64,000 bases of DNA from the NCBI GenBank assembly GCA_024397875.1, contig CP073344.1, positions 1,975,001-2,039,000 of the forward strand, in the 5' to 3' direction. Positions 9,475 to 18,767 of this stretch are shown in pieces (position 1 is the first letter of the stretch; each line of letters opens with the position of its first letter). The notes beneath the pieces are model-generated. The model worked only from the letters and a program-made list of their open reading frames with translations, had not been told where the DNA came from and did no database searches. This DNA is from Amphritea atlantica. Lineage in GTDB: Bacteria; Pseudomonadota; Gammaproteobacteria; Pseudomonadales; Balneatricaceae. The position numbers were made by a program, and so were the translations under genes.

Positions 9475-9918
9475 ATGAAACCCAGTGAGATGACAGCACA
9501 ACAACTGGCTGAAGCCTGCAGTGATGCACTGCACAGTGGCGATCAGGCGGCTCAGGCGATGGGGATGATCATTGATGAGATCGCGCCGGGTTATGCCAAA
9601 CTATCGATGCTCGTGCGAAAAGATATGCTCAATGGGCATGCGATCAGTCATGGTGGCTGTATGTTCACCTTGTGCGACACGGCATTTGCACATTCATGCA
9701 ACACCTATAACCGCTCAACCGTTGCCAGCGGTTGCAGCATTGAATATATTGCGCCGGGCTTCGAAGGAGACATTCTGACAGCCGTTGCCCAGGAACGCAG
9801 CCGCAGCGGTCGTACCGGCGTATATGATATAACCCTCTATAACCAGAAGGGAGATGAGCTCGCCTTCTTCCGAGGTAAGAGCTATCAGATCAAAGGCACA
9901 TTGATACCGGAAGAGTGA
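9475..9918 (+). CDS. paaI: hydroxyphenylacetyl-CoA thioesterase PaaI
   Basis: Hotdog-fold thioesterase of 147 residues that releases CoA from dead-end hydroxyphenylacetyl-CoA intermediates. The motif HGGCMFTLCDTAFAHSCN carries the active-site Asp region of the PaaI family. ATG 9475 is chosen because GGAGGTG lies 8 bases upstream inside the end of paaH; a GTG at 9466 would overlap that ribosome site. A terminator follows at once, so paaJ, paaK and the epoxidase genes paaABCDE are not in this operon and must be elsewhere. Confidence 0.92.
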   Translation: MKPSEMTAQQLAEACSDALHSGDQAAQAMGMIIDEIAPGYAKLSMLVRKDMLNGHAISHGGCMFTLCDTAFAHSCNTYNRSTVASGCSIEYIAPGFEGDILTAVAQERSRSGRTGVYDITLYNQKGDELAFFRGKSYQIKGTLIPEE

Positions 9919-9937
9919 ATCTTTGAAAGCAAACTAT

Positions 9938-9966
9938 AAGGCCGCATTAGCGGCCTTTTTATTATT
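9938..9966 (+). terminator. terminator after paaI
   Basis: AAGGCCG/CGGCCTT arms around a short loop are followed by TTTTTATT on the plus strand, between the convergent paaI and rraA genes. Confidence 0.85.
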
Positions 9967-9989
9967 TAATACTCAACCAAGACTCTAAA

Positions 9990-10481
9990 TCAGCCGTCAC
10001 TCAGTTCAAGCTTCTCCGGCGAGACAAGGATGCCATTGTTATCGGCATAAACATACTGGCCCGGCTTAAAGGTTACACCGCCAAAGGTCAGGTCCACATT
10101 CAGCTCACCGAGCCCTTTCTTATCGGTTTTCATCGGGTTTGCCCCCAACGCCTGAACCCCCAGATCAAGCTCGCCGATCGCATTGACATCACGGATACAG
10201 CCGTAAATGATGATACCCGACCAGCCATTAAGCACCGCTTTTTCCGCCAGCATATCGCCCAGCATTGCCCGACGCATGGAGCCACCACTATCAACAACCA
10301 GCACACGTCCCTCACCTGGTAAAGCAACCTGTTCACGTACCAGGGAGTTATCTTCAAACGCTTTCAGGGTAACCATTTCGCCACCAAAACGTTCACGACC
10401 ACCAAAGTTGCCAAACATCGGCTCTACAACCTGTACCAGATCGGGAAACTGGTCACAAAGTTCAGGTAATAAATCGTCCAC
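9990..10481 (-). CDS. rraA: RraA family protein (ribonuclease E activity regulator-like)
   Basis: 163-residue RraA-family protein. Residues [32 protein letters not shown] and [10 protein letters not shown] match the core of the family, whose E. coli member inhibits RNase E. Some family members are aldolases, so function is family-level. The chosen start is GTG 10481, with GGAG 7 bases upstream, giving the usual length near 161. The longer frame to 10526 runs through that ribosome site and adds a tail absent from homologues. Confidence 0.88.
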   Translation of the reverse strand: MDDLLPELCDQFPDLVQVVEPMFGNFGGRERFGGEMVTLKAFEDNSLVREQVALPGEGRVLVVDSGGSMRRAMLGDMLAEKAVLNGWSGIIIYGCIRDVNAIGELDLGVQALGANPMKTDKKGLGELNVDLTFGGVTFKPGQYVYADNNGILVSPEKLELSDG

Positions 10482-10573
10482 GAGTATGCTCCTTAAATTA
10501 AACCGTTCACGGGTCTGTATGATCACCTATCTTAGGTTTTTTTGCACTTGCACCATAGGCGGAAAATTCGACA

Positions 10574-11128
10574 TTAAAGTGTAAAAAGATAACTATCGAA
10601 CAGACTTCCCTTTAATCTGCCGTTGTCGTAGCGGCTCAGGGTAAGCTGGGGCAGCTTGTCTGTCAGTTCACCCGGCTGTAAACAAAACCGTTCAGGGAAC
10701 CCTGTTTGCCTGTGATATTCCAGGTTGAAGGTAATAATCAGCAGGCGGGCACCGGGCTTCATCAGATCAGGCAGCGTATCCAGGAGTGTCTGATCCGGCA
10801 GATAACGCAGAATCACTATATTATCAAAGCGCCCCAGCCCGCTGAGCGCGCCGCTATCGTTCAGATCAAGCGCCTGTGTTTCCACGTCCACATTAACGTC
10901 AGCAGCAAATTGTTGCAGGCGCCTGAGCCCTTCAACAGCAAAATCTACCGCCATCAGATTATGCCCTGCAGAAGCCAGATACAGTGCTGCGGCGCCATCG
11001 CCACACGCCAGATCCAGAGTTCGTCCAGGCGCTAAATCGTCAAGCTTGCGCTGCAGTTCAGCGGGCAATACTGATGCTGTAGCGGTTTTATTCAGGTATC
11101 GCTTGTTCCAGTGGTCGATCCGACTCAT
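10574..11128 (-). CDS. class I SAM-dependent methyltransferase
   Basis: 184-residue protein with the SAM-binding motif LDLACGDGAAALYLA and a following acidic residue in AVDF, similar to TehB/UbiE-type small-molecule methyltransferases. ATG 11128 (MSRIDHW) is preferred over a TTG 15 bases upstream. The substrate is unknown. It is divergent from the small membrane protein gene at 11219 and lies upstream of rraA on the same strand, with about 92 bases between them. Confidence 0.8.
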   Translation of the reverse strand: MSRIDHWNKRYLNKTATASVLPAELQRKLDDLAPGRTLDLACGDGAAALYLASAGHNLMAVDFAVEGLRRLQQFAADVNVDVETQALDLNDSGALSGLGRFDNIVILRYLPDQTLLDTLPDLMKPGARLLIITFNLEYHRQTGFPERFCLQPGELTDKLPQLTLSRYDNGRLKGSLFDSYLFTL

Positions 11129-11218
11129 TAAATAACTGTCCAAAAATATATAAAGAGATACAGCGAAAGCGTTACTATAGCTGTGTTAAACAGGCTTAAT
11201 CCATAACCCGGGCTGAAA

Positions 11219-11452
11219 ATGGAACAATATAAACTCATCATTGTGATCCTGTTTGTCGTGCTGGTCTTCGCACCAGTCACATGGCAGGCAATAAGACGGC
11301 GCAAACTCAACCCGCCGCCTATGGCACGCAACGATCGTAAACTGTATCGACTATGGCGGTCTGATCCACTCTCCTATGAACGGCAGTATGGTGAAATGGA
11401 CCGGAAATATCTGCAGGCGAAGAACGAAAAAAGCCGGAATACTGATCAGTAA
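11219..11452 (+). CDS. small single-span membrane protein, function unknown
   Basis: 77 residues: one N-terminal transmembrane helix (about 6-24), then a basic, hydrophilic tail rich in Arg, Lys, Glu and Tyr. No recognised domain. Its last 27 bases lie inside the terminator hairpin of the convergent ydiJ gene. The coding call rests on the clean hydrophobic-then-charged layout and the divergent position next to the methyltransferase gene; it is not certain. Confidence 0.6.
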   Translation: MEQYKLIIVILFVVLVFAPVTWQAIRRRKLNPPPMARNDRKLYRLWRSDPLSYERQYGEMDRKYLQAKNEKSRNTDQ

Positions 11453-11459
11453 TCCGGCT
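11426..11459 (-). terminator. terminator of ydiJ, overlapping the small membrane protein gene
   Basis: On the minus strand AGCCGGA and TCCGGCT arms with an inner palindrome ACTGATCAGT are followed by TTTTTTC. It terminates ydiJ and overlaps the 3' end of the plus-strand gene ending at 11452. Confidence 0.8.
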
Positions 11460-11488
11460 CTGAAAGCAAACCTGTCAGCCGCTCGAGA

Positions 11489-14400
11489 CTAAGCCGCTTT
11501 TAGCAACTGCAGCAGCACCTGCAACGGATGCAGCAACTGCTGCTCGTCAAGACGCTTAACCTGGCTGCGGCAGGAATATCCGGTAGCAACCAGCCGGCCC
11601 TCATTTGACGGATCATTAACAACCTCAGACCAGCTCAGATCATAGATTTTCCTGGAGGTATCGTAGTTTTCAGTCTCATGACCATAGGTGCCTGACATGC
11701 CACAACATCCGGTGGCCTGCAGTTCGAGAGTTTGCCCCAGCGCCTGAAAGATCTTTTTCCAGTCCGCCATTGAAGCAGCGGCTGATGTTTTTTCGGAGCA
11801 ATGTGCCATCAGCTTGTAATCATTCTTCGGCAATCCCTCTGCTTTCTGATTTAACAGATCGCAATGCCGGGCCAGCCACTCCTGAATCAGTTCTACCCTG
11901 ACCTGCAGCCGATTGCCATCATCGACATATTCCTGACGGTACGTCAGGGTCATAGAAGGGTCGATGCCAACCATCGATATACCGCTGGTTGCCAGTTCGT
12001 GTAACATTTGAGTATTTACGTCAGCCGCTTTATTGAAGGCCGCCTTAAAGCCATGCACGTGCAAAGGCTTACCGTTCGGCTTAAACGGCGCTACAAGGAC
12101 ATTAAAGCCTGTTTTACGCAGCAGATCGATAATATCCAGCACCAGGCGGGTTTCAAAGAAACTGGTAAAGGCATCCTGAACAATAATCACCGATTGTTCG
12201 CGTTGCTCAGGCAGAATAGCGGACAAATTATCCGGCGTGGCAAATTTTATGCCCCGCTGCTCCATCCCCTGTTTCAGGGTGTTAGTACAGATCGCCGGGC
12301 TATCCACCATTCCCCCCCAGCGCCGCATGGCAGACTGGATCAGAGTATTATTCATCATCCAGTTATAAGGCGCAGGAAAACGCGCCAGATAGGGAATCAT
12401 ATACTCCAGACCACCAATCATATAGTCCTTAGCCGGACGCAGATAGCGGCTGTAGTAGGCCTCCAGAAAGCGGGCACGAAAATCGGGCACATTGACCTTA
12501 ATCGGGCACTGAGCGACACAGGACTTACAGGCCAGACAGCCCATCATCGCTTCATGCACCTCGTTGTTAAAATCGTACTCTCCCTGCTTTTTATTCCAGC
12601 TGTTCTTTATGCGCCCGGGCAAACTGGCAATAAACGATCCATAGCGCGTTTTACTGCCCTCGGCGACCACATCAACGCCCTGAAGAGCCATCAGTCGCAA
12701 CCATTCACGAATCAGCGATGCACGCCCTTTAGGCGAATGCTTACGCTCCCGGGTGGCCTTCCATGAGGGACACATCGCGTCGTTGGGATCATAGTTATAG
12801 CAGGCACCGTTACCATTACAGAACATCCCCTGGCTATATTCTTCCCGGGCCGCTGCCGGAATCTGGCGGTCATACTGACCACGGGTCGGTACTTCATCAA
12901 TTTTCAGCAGCTCAGCGCCATCAATCAGTGGGGTACAGATCTTCCCTGGGTTGAGCTGGTTGGCAGGGTCAAACGCGCCTTTAATTATCTGCAGCTGGGG
13001 GTAAAGTTCACCAAAAAAAGCGGGCGCATACTCAGAGCGGACGCCTTTGCCATGCTCCCCCCAGATCAGGCCATGATATTTCTGAGTCAGGGCAACCACG
13101 CCATCGGAAATCACCCGGATCAACCCCTCTTCCGCCTCATTTTTCATATCGATTGCCGGACGCACGTGCAGCACACCGGCATCCACATGACCAAACATGC
13201 CATAGGCCAGGTTGTGACTATCTAACAGAGCGCGAAACTCTTTGATATAGGCGGCCAGGTTTTCCGGCGGGACGGCGGTATCCTCAACAAACGGGATAGG
13301 ACGCTGCTCACCCACACCATTACCCAGCAGCCCGACGGACTTCTTCCGCATGCCCCAGATTTTATTCACCTCAGCCGCACCAAAGGTAACGGTATAACCG
13401 AAGGATTTGCCTGGCTGACCGGCAACACTGTCCAGATGTTCGGTTAGCCTGGCAATTTTCGCTCTCAGCTCCTCTTCATCATCCCCGGTGTATTCAATCA
13501 GGTTGATCCCCTGAATCGCCGGCTCCCCCTCATTATGAGGAAAGTAATCTTTAACGCTGTCCCAGATAATATCGTTCATCGCCAGATTCAGCACTTTGGA
13601 ATCAACGGTTTCGATTGAGGTGGGTCCCCAGGCCATCAGCTCAGCTGCATCTTCCAGAGAGTCCTGAAACCCAGCATACTTGAGATTAACCAGTGCCGAG
13701 TATTTCGGAATCGGCAGGACATTCAGTTTCGCTTCGGCAATAAAGGCCAGCGATCCCTCGGCACCACAGAGCACTGAGTTAAGGTTAAAGCGTCCCTCTT
13801 CATCGCGGATATGGGCCAGATCGTAACCGGTCAGGCAGCGGTTCAGTTTAGGAAACTTAGCGTCGATCAGATCACGATGCTCATTGAAAACCTGATCAAC
13901 GGTCCGGTGAACTTCACCGACCCGGTCATCCCGAAGCTTTATCTCTTCCAGTTCCTCGTCACTCAGTGCTGCCGAACTCCACAGCGTACCGTCGAGAAAG
14001 ACCGACTTCAGCTCGAGTACATGGTCCCGGGTTTTACCGTACATGCATGAGCCCTGACCGCTCGCGTCAGTATTGATCATGCCACCCACGGTGGCCCGGT
14101 TGCTGGTAGAAAGCTCTGGGGCAAAAAACAATCCATAAGGTTTCAGTGCAGCGTTCAGCTGATCTTTAACCACCCCACCCTGCACCCGCACCCAGCGCTC
14201 CTCGGCGTTGATCTCAAGGATCTGGTTCATATGCCGGGAGATATCGACAATCAGTCCATCCGTCAGGGACTGACCATTGGTACCGGTACCGCCGCCACGG
14301 GCACTGAGTACCACCTCTTTGAAACGTGGCTCCGCTGCAAGGCCTGCCAGCAACACCAGATCTTCAACTGATTTGGGGAAAACCACCCCCTGAGGTAACA

Positions 14401-14548
14401 CCTGATAGATACTGTTGTCGGTAGACAGAACAACCCTGCTTGCATAATCAGGATTCACTTCACCCTCAAAGTGACTGCTTTTTAAAGACTCTATAAAGTC
14501 CAGATAGCGTTTCTGAGTGGTGTTAATTTCGGCAATACGTGGGATCAT
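11489..14548 (-). CDS. ydiJ: FAD-binding/4Fe-4S oxidoreductase YdiJ (D-2-hydroxyglutarate dehydrogenase type)
   Basis: 1019 residues, the same length as E. coli YdiJ. In order: FAD-binding-4 domain (ARGGGTGTNGQS, ELSTSNRATVGGMINTDASG), FAD-oxidase C-terminal domain (MFGHVDAGVLHVRP), an iron-sulfur domain with CLACKSCVAQCP, and a C-terminal cysteine-rich domain with ATGCCGMSGTYGHE. The family is linked to oxidation of D-2-hydroxy acids; recent work assigns YdiJ to D-2-hydroxyglutarate. The adjacent divergent LysR gene is a plausible local regulator. A terminator follows the gene. Confidence 0.92.
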   Translation of the reverse strand: MIPRIAEINTTQKRYLDFIESLKSSHFEGEVNPDYASRVVLSTDNSIYQVLPQGVVFPKSVEDLVLLAGLAAEPRFKEVVLSARGGGTGTNGQSLTDGLIVDISRHMNQILEINAEERWVRVQGGVVKDQLNAALKPYGLFFAPELSTSNRATVGGMINTDASGQGSCMYGKTRDHVLELKSVFLDGTLWSSAALSDEELEEIKLRDDRVGEVHRTVDQVFNEHRDLIDAKFPKLNRCLTGYDLAHIRDEEGRFNLNSVLCGAEGSLAFIAEAKLNVLPIPKYSALVNLKYAGFQDSLEDAAELMAWGPTSIETVDSKVLNLAMNDIIWDSVKDYFPHNEGEPAIQGINLIEYTGDDEEELRAKIARLTEHLDSVAGQPGKSFGYTVTFGAAEVNKIWGMRKKSVGLLGNGVGEQRPIPFVEDTAVPPENLAAYIKEFRALLDSHNLAYGMFGHVDAGVLHVRPAIDMKNEAEEGLIRVISDGVVALTQKYHGLIWGEHGKGVRSEYAPAFFGELYPQLQIIKGAFDPANQLNPGKICTPLIDGAELLKIDEVPTRGQYDRQIPAAAREEYSQGMFCNGNGACYNYDPNDAMCPSWKATRERKHSPKGRASLIREWLRLMALQGVDVVAEGSKTRYGSFIASLPGRIKNSWNKKQGEYDFNNEVHEAMMGCLACKSCVAQCPIKVNVPDFRARFLEAYYSRYLRPAKDYMIGGLEYMIPYLARFPAPYNWMMNNTLIQSAMRRWGGMVDSPAICTNTLKQGMEQRGIKFATPDNLSAILPEQREQSVIIVQDAFTSFFETRLVLDIIDLLRKTGFNVLVAPFKPNGKPLHVHGFKAAFNKAADVNTQMLHELATSGISMVGIDPSMTLTYRQEYVDDGNRLQVRVELIQEWLARHCDLLNQKAEGLPKNDYKLMAHCSEKTSAAASMADWKKIFQALGQTLELQATGCCGMSGTYGHETENYDTSRKIYDLSWSEVVNDPSNEGRLVATGYSCRSQVKRLDEQQLLHPLQVLLQLLKAA

Positions 14549-14654
14549 CGCTCAACCTGTGACTTCTTGGCGGATAAATATATAGCCATAATGCAGAAAT
14601 ATCATTTATCATTCAAACGATAAAATATGATTGATTAACCATTAAAACTGATAA

Positions 14655-15617
14655 ATGAACACAAACCTTTCTATCAGACATCTGCGAGCCTTCACCGAGG
14701 TCGCCTGCTGTGGCAGCTTCACTCAGGCAGCCAACCGGCTTCACCTGACCCAGTCGAGCCTCACTGCAACCATTAAACAGCTGGAACAATCGGTGGGGCT
14801 GACCCTGTTCGACCGGACCACACGGCGGGTATTACTCACCCTGCAGGGCGAACAATTTCGTCCGGTTGCCGAGAAACTGATCTCTGATTTCGATACTGCC
14901 ATTGGTGACCTTCAGGCGATCGCCGGACAGCAGCAGGGACAGGTAGCGATCGCCGCGTCCCCCTCAACAATCAGCCGCTTGCTGCCGCCGGTCATTGATG
15001 ATTACCGTCAACAATTTCCGGCCATTGCGATCTCCCTGAGGGATGACAGTGCTGGACAGATTGAGCAGCGGGTGTTGAACAATGATGTAGACTTTGGCAT
15101 CGGTGCAAATCACTCGGCCCATCCGGAACTGAACTATCGGCCGGTGCTGACAGACCGTTATGGCGTGGTTGTCCCTGACGGACACCGCTTTTGTGAAGCC
15201 GAATCAGTTGAGTGGCAGACGCTGATCGGGGAGGAGTTGCTGTTTCTTTCGGCCGATACCGGCATCCGCGCGCAACTAAACCAGTTTCGTCAGGCGGGCC
15301 AGCTTCAGTTATCAGATCAGAAAGCGATACTGGAGGTTTCAAATCCGGCCGGTATCGCCGCGCTTATTCGCCAGAGAATCGGTATCTCGGTACTGCCCGC
15401 CCTGGCAGCCAGCACCGAGTCTTTCAAAGAGCTGGTGTTTATACCGCTGATTGAACCGGAGATGCGCCGTGAAATTTGTCTGGTCAGCCGCAAGGGACGT
15501 TCACTGAGTCCGGCTGCGGCAACGCTTTTAAGCTATGCCCGGCAACATTTCTACACCATGAGGCTGCCAGCCCATCTGGAAAGCACAGACCCGCAACCGT
15601 TATCCGATCAGGACTGA
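14655..15617 (+). CDS. LysR family transcriptional regulator
   Basis: 320 residues. The N-terminal winged helix-turn-helix (residues 5-64, with FTQAANRLHLTQSSLTATI) is followed by a periplasmic-binding-protein-like effector domain. It is divergent from ydiJ across a 106-base gap that contains a loose AT-rich dyad (around 14596-14630, ATCATTTATC against GATAAAATATGAT), the expected place for a LysR-type operator. Control of ydiJ is inferred from this layout only. Its last 10 bases overlap the convergent thioesterase gene. Confidence 0.9.
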   Translation: MNTNLSIRHLRAFTEVACCGSFTQAANRLHLTQSSLTATIKQLEQSVGLTLFDRTTRRVLLTLQGEQFRPVAEKLISDFDTAIGDLQAIAGQQQGQVAIAASPSTISRLLPPVIDDYRQQFPAIAISLRDDSAGQIEQRVLNNDVDFGIGANHSAHPELNYRPVLTDRYGVVVPDGHRFCEAESVEWQTLIGEELLFLSADTGIRAQLNQFRQAGQLQLSDQKAILEVSNPAGIAALIRQRIGISVLPALAASTESFKELVFIPLIEPEMRREICLVSRKGRSLSPAAATLLSYARQHFYTMRLPAHLESTDPQPLSDQD

Positions 15618-16168
15618 TAGAGACGACAGTTTTCACCGTCCAGCGCATTAATCTCTTTGATCAGGTCGAGATTGCTGCGGATTTTTTTCATTTCAGCGCG
15701 GTGTTCCGATTTAAGCTGCTTACGGATCTTGCCCTCGATAAAGCGCTTAATCTCCTCCTCGTCCTCAAGAATCAGACCCGGAACAGGCACCGGCTTACGG
15801 CTCTCCTCATCCATCGCCACCATCGTGAAATAAGAGGTGTTGGTATGTTTCACAATCCCCAGACGAAAATCTTCAGAGACAACTTTAATACCGATCTCCA
15901 GTGAAGAGTTACCGACATAGTTAACCGATGCTGACAACGTCAGTAACTCACCCACCTCAACCGGGTTAAGGAAGTTCACCGAATCAACCGATGCCGTTAC
16001 ACAGTAACCTTTAACATGGGAAGCCGCGCAGGTATAAGCAATCTTATCCATCAGTGACAGAATCACACCGCCATGAACCTTTCCGCCGAAATTAGCATAA
16101 GAAGGAACCATCAGTTCTTTCAAAACCGTTTGCGATGATTTCACTGTACGGTACTCACGATCACTCAT
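15608..16168 (-). CDS. acyl-CoA thioesterase (YciA/ACOT-like hotdog protein)
   Basis: 186-residue hotdog-fold thioesterase. NFGGKVHGGVILSLMDKIAYTCA is the active-site helix region of the cytosolic acyl-CoA hydrolase family, with the catalytic Asp in MDK. A long charged C-terminal extension (about residues 125-186) is predicted helical and exceeds the roughly 130-residue core. It should hydrolyse acyl-CoAs of unknown chain length. It converges on and overlaps the LysR gene by 10 bases. Confidence 0.87.
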   Translation of the reverse strand: MSDREYRTVKSSQTVLKELMVPSYANFGGKVHGGVILSLMDKIAYTCAASHVKGYCVTASVDSVNFLNPVEVGELLTLSASVNYVGNSSLEIGIKVVSEDFRLGIVKHTNTSYFTMVAMDEESRKPVPVPGLILEDEEEIKRFIEGKIRKQLKSEHRAEMKKIRSNLDLIKEINALDGENCRLYQS

Positions 16169-16313
16169 TATTTAAACCTATCAGATTATTATGTTATTGA
16201 TTATCAGATGATACATTTTTACCACAGAAATGCAGACTAAAAAGAAAAGATTAGCGGTTTAACTGTCATGTAATCAACATCGACATCACCTGCAACGGCA
16301 GTCCTCTGTGACA

Positions 16314-17213
16314 TTATATCGGCTGTTTTATTGCTGGCCTGAGCACCAGATACACACCGGCAACCGTCACGCCGATAGCCATCACCTGAATCAAGCTCAG
16401 ATCCTCTCCAAAGAGAACCCAGGCTTCCAGAGAGGTCACTGGCGGTACCAGATAAAAGTAACTGGCAACCCGGGCCGCCTCACCCTCACGAATCATAAAC
16501 ATCAACAACAGAATCGCCGAGACCGACAGACCAAACACCAGCCATCCAAGCGACAAGAGCAGCGTTATATTCCACTCAACCTGACGCTCTTCAAACAGAA
16601 ACGCCAACAGTGCCATCGCCACGGCGGTTGACAGATATTGCCAGATCGATCCGGTTAGCAGATCGACCTTTCCACCAAAGCGTTTCTGATAAAGTGTGCC
16701 AAAAGAGATAGCAAAAAGCGCGATAATCACCGCGGCGACCGCTTCGGGCCTTAAAACAACCACCTCACTGTTCTGGCCATTAAGGAGGATGATCACGACT
16801 CCGACAAGCCCCATGACCAAACCGGTCCACTGCACTGTGCGCAAACGCTCGCCAAGCCAGTGCCAGCCGATCAGTGAAGTCAGCAACGGCTGCAGCCCGA
16901 CGACAATGGCAGCGATCCCGGCGGGCATCTGCCACTTAATCGCCGCAAATACGCCGCCGAGATAGCAGGCATGCACCAGAAATCCTGTCACGGCCTGATG
17001 CCCTCCCTGGCTCAGTGAGGGCCAGCGGGAACGATAGATCAGTGCTAACAGCGTGAATACTGCCAGCGTCAGCAGCATCCGGATGAAGAGGAGATAGAAA
17101 GGTTCAATATAGGGCAAAGCATACTTCGCCCCGATAAAGCCCGTGCTCCAGAGCAGCACAAACAGGACAGGAACCAACTGGGTAAAACGGGAATGGCTCA
17201 CGCAGATCACCAA
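16314..17213 (-). CDS. EamA/DMT family transporter
   Basis: 299 residues with about ten hydrophobic helices in two five-helix halves, the layout of EamA (drug/metabolite transporter) exporters. LLWSTGFIGAKYALPYIEP near the N-terminus is the typical opening. The substrate is unknown; relatives export amino acids or metabolites. A second, distinct DMT gene lies at 24955. Confidence 0.87.
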   Translation of the reverse strand: MVICVSHSRFTQLVPVLFVLLWSTGFIGAKYALPYIEPFYLLFIRMLLTLAVFTLLALIYRSRWPSLSQGGHQAVTGFLVHACYLGGVFAAIKWQMPAGIAAIVVGLQPLLTSLIGWHWLGERLRTVQWTGLVMGLVGVVIILLNGQNSEVVVLRPEAVAAVIIALFAISFGTLYQKRFGGKVDLLTGSIWQYLSTAVAMALLAFLFEERQVEWNITLLLSLGWLVFGLSVSAILLLMFMIREGEAARVASYFYLVPPVTSLEAWVLFGEDLSLIQVMAIGVTVAGVYLVLRPAIKQPI

Positions 17214-17277
17214 TTCTAAAAACGCTACTGTACTGTTTGTCTGGTTAAAACTCTAATATTTAAACGCAGATACAGCG

Positions 17278-17685
17278 TTAATGATCGGTTCCGGCATATA
17301 CCCACATCGGCTCAGTTTTACCCGCCCGGGAGAAACCAAGTGCACGGTAAAAACCTGTCGCTTCACCATCCGCTGTCAGCATCTGCTGATGAAAGCCCTG
17401 GTAACGCTGTTGCAGCGCCAGCATCAACTGCTTACCAACTCCCTGCCCCTGATATTCCGGCGCGACCAGCAGATGGGGGTAGTAGACCACCAGATGCCCA
17501 TCTGACAGTGCGTTACCCAGCCCGATCAGTACCCCGTTAACCCGTGCTGTCACCAGCGAGTGCGAACCGGCCAGCGCCGCCATCAGTTGTTCGGGCTTAT
17601 CGGCGGCGGACCACTCATTAGCACGATAGAGGCTGATAACCTCAGATTGTTCCGGTGAGTCGGTCAGACTAATCTCAATATCCAT
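17278..17685 (-). CDS. GNAT family N-acetyltransferase
   Basis: 135 residues. The acetyl-CoA binding motif A is visible as LLVAPEYQGQGVGKQLM (Q/RxxGxG/A), followed by FYRALGF near the C-terminus. The acceptor substrate cannot be assigned. It lies downstream of the AraC-type regulator gene on the same strand with a 28-base gap, so the pair may be co-transcribed. Confidence 0.87.
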   Translation of the reverse strand: MDIEISLTDSPEQSEVISLYRANEWSAADKPEQLMAALAGSHSLVTARVNGVLIGLGNALSDGHLVVYYPHLLVAPEYQGQGVGKQLMLALQQRYQGFHQQMLTADGEATGFYRALGFSRAGKTEPMWVYAGTDH

Positions 17686-17713
17686 TAATAATTACTCCTG
17701 TAAAAAATACCGG

Positions 17714-18583
17714 TTAGTACAGTGTAACCGGCTGATAATATTCCAGCTCAAACCTTTCCTCAGGGTCGATAAACTGGTTGCGCTGATACTTCGCAAAGGC
17801 AGGTGTTGCGCCGGTCTTGAGACCAGAGCCCGCAAGCCATTCATTCTGCAACCGGGTGATCCAGGGTAGCAGATCGCCATACTGTCCGCTGAAGCGAAAC
17901 CGGGCGTGCAACCCTCCGGGGATCACCATCGCATTCACTACCCCGCGCCGGGGAACCGGACTATCAACCCCGAGGCAGGCAACATAGCGACAGCGCTCCA
18001 GCGGAGTCCAGGCGGGATTGGAGTGATGCAGCCCTATCTGTGCAACAAAGGGGCGTTGCTCAGCTGCGGCCCAGGCCTGCAGGATCTGCCAGGCTGAACG
18101 AATCGAACGGTTATAGCCCTGATGGCGGATATAGACAACTGGCTGATCCTCAAGTTCAATCAGATCGGGCTGTGGCAGCGGCAGTGGAGCAATGCGTTCC
18201 GCCCCGGCAGCCACTTCAGGATCACTCATATAGGGGATGTGCTGCGACCTCTCCTGATGACGCCAGCGCCCCGGACTGATCTCAAACTGTTCACTGAACA
18301 CCCGGGTAAAGGATGCCAGCGAGTTATAACCACATTTTAATGCGATATCCCGCACCGGGGTGAGCGGTTCAAACATTAGCAGGTTCGCCGCATGTTCAAG
18401 CCGCACCCGGCGGATATAGCGATGCAAAGATTCCCCTGTCACTTGCTGAAACAGCCGGTGAAAGTGCTGCTCTGAGTAGGCGGCAACCCGGGCCAGACCT
18501 GCGCCTGTCAGCGGTGCACTCAGATCCCGATGGATACAGTGCAGTACATCATTGATACGGGCTTGTTGCGCAACACTGGGCAT
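17714..18583 (-). CDS. AraC family regulator with GyrI-like effector domain
   Basis: 289 residues: two AraC-type helix-turn-helix motifs at the N-terminus (about 8-105; LTGAGLARVAAYSEQHFHRLF and VRDIALKCGYNSLASFTRVF), then a GyrI/Rob-like small-molecule-binding domain (about 135-289; VVYIRHQGYNRSI). Relatives such as Rob and SbmC-domain regulators respond to drugs or lipophilic ligands. The target genes are unknown; the downstream acetyltransferase gene is a candidate. Confidence 0.9.
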   Translation of the reverse strand: MPSVAQQARINDVLHCIHRDLSAPLTGAGLARVAAYSEQHFHRLFQQVTGESLHRYIRRVRLEHAANLLMFEPLTPVRDIALKCGYNSLASFTRVFSEQFEISPGRWRHQERSQHIPYMSDPEVAAGAERIAPLPLPQPDLIELEDQPVVYIRHQGYNRSIRSAWQILQAWAAAEQRPFVAQIGLHHSNPAWTPLERCRYVACLGVDSPVPRRGVVNAMVIPGGLHARFRFSGQYGDLLPWITRLQNEWLAGSGLKTGATPAFAKYQRNQFIDPEERFELEYYQPVTLY

Positions 18584-18767
18584 AGGCGGGTGACATTATC
18601 AGGAACGGTTAATAGATATAAATAATCATAAATAGACAATTAGTAAAGCATAAATGGATAAATAATAACAAAGCCTCAAGCATACACTCTGGCAATTACC
18701 CATTCGATTCATAAACAGCCGTTCATAACGGTGCCCTTCGGCGTCGTTTTACCACCAGGACAGAGTT

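Noticed and set aside
14263..14445. Other short ORFs inside ydiJ, ppsA, clpX and similar genes
   Set aside because: They lie wholly within well-supported genes in other frames and have no family features.
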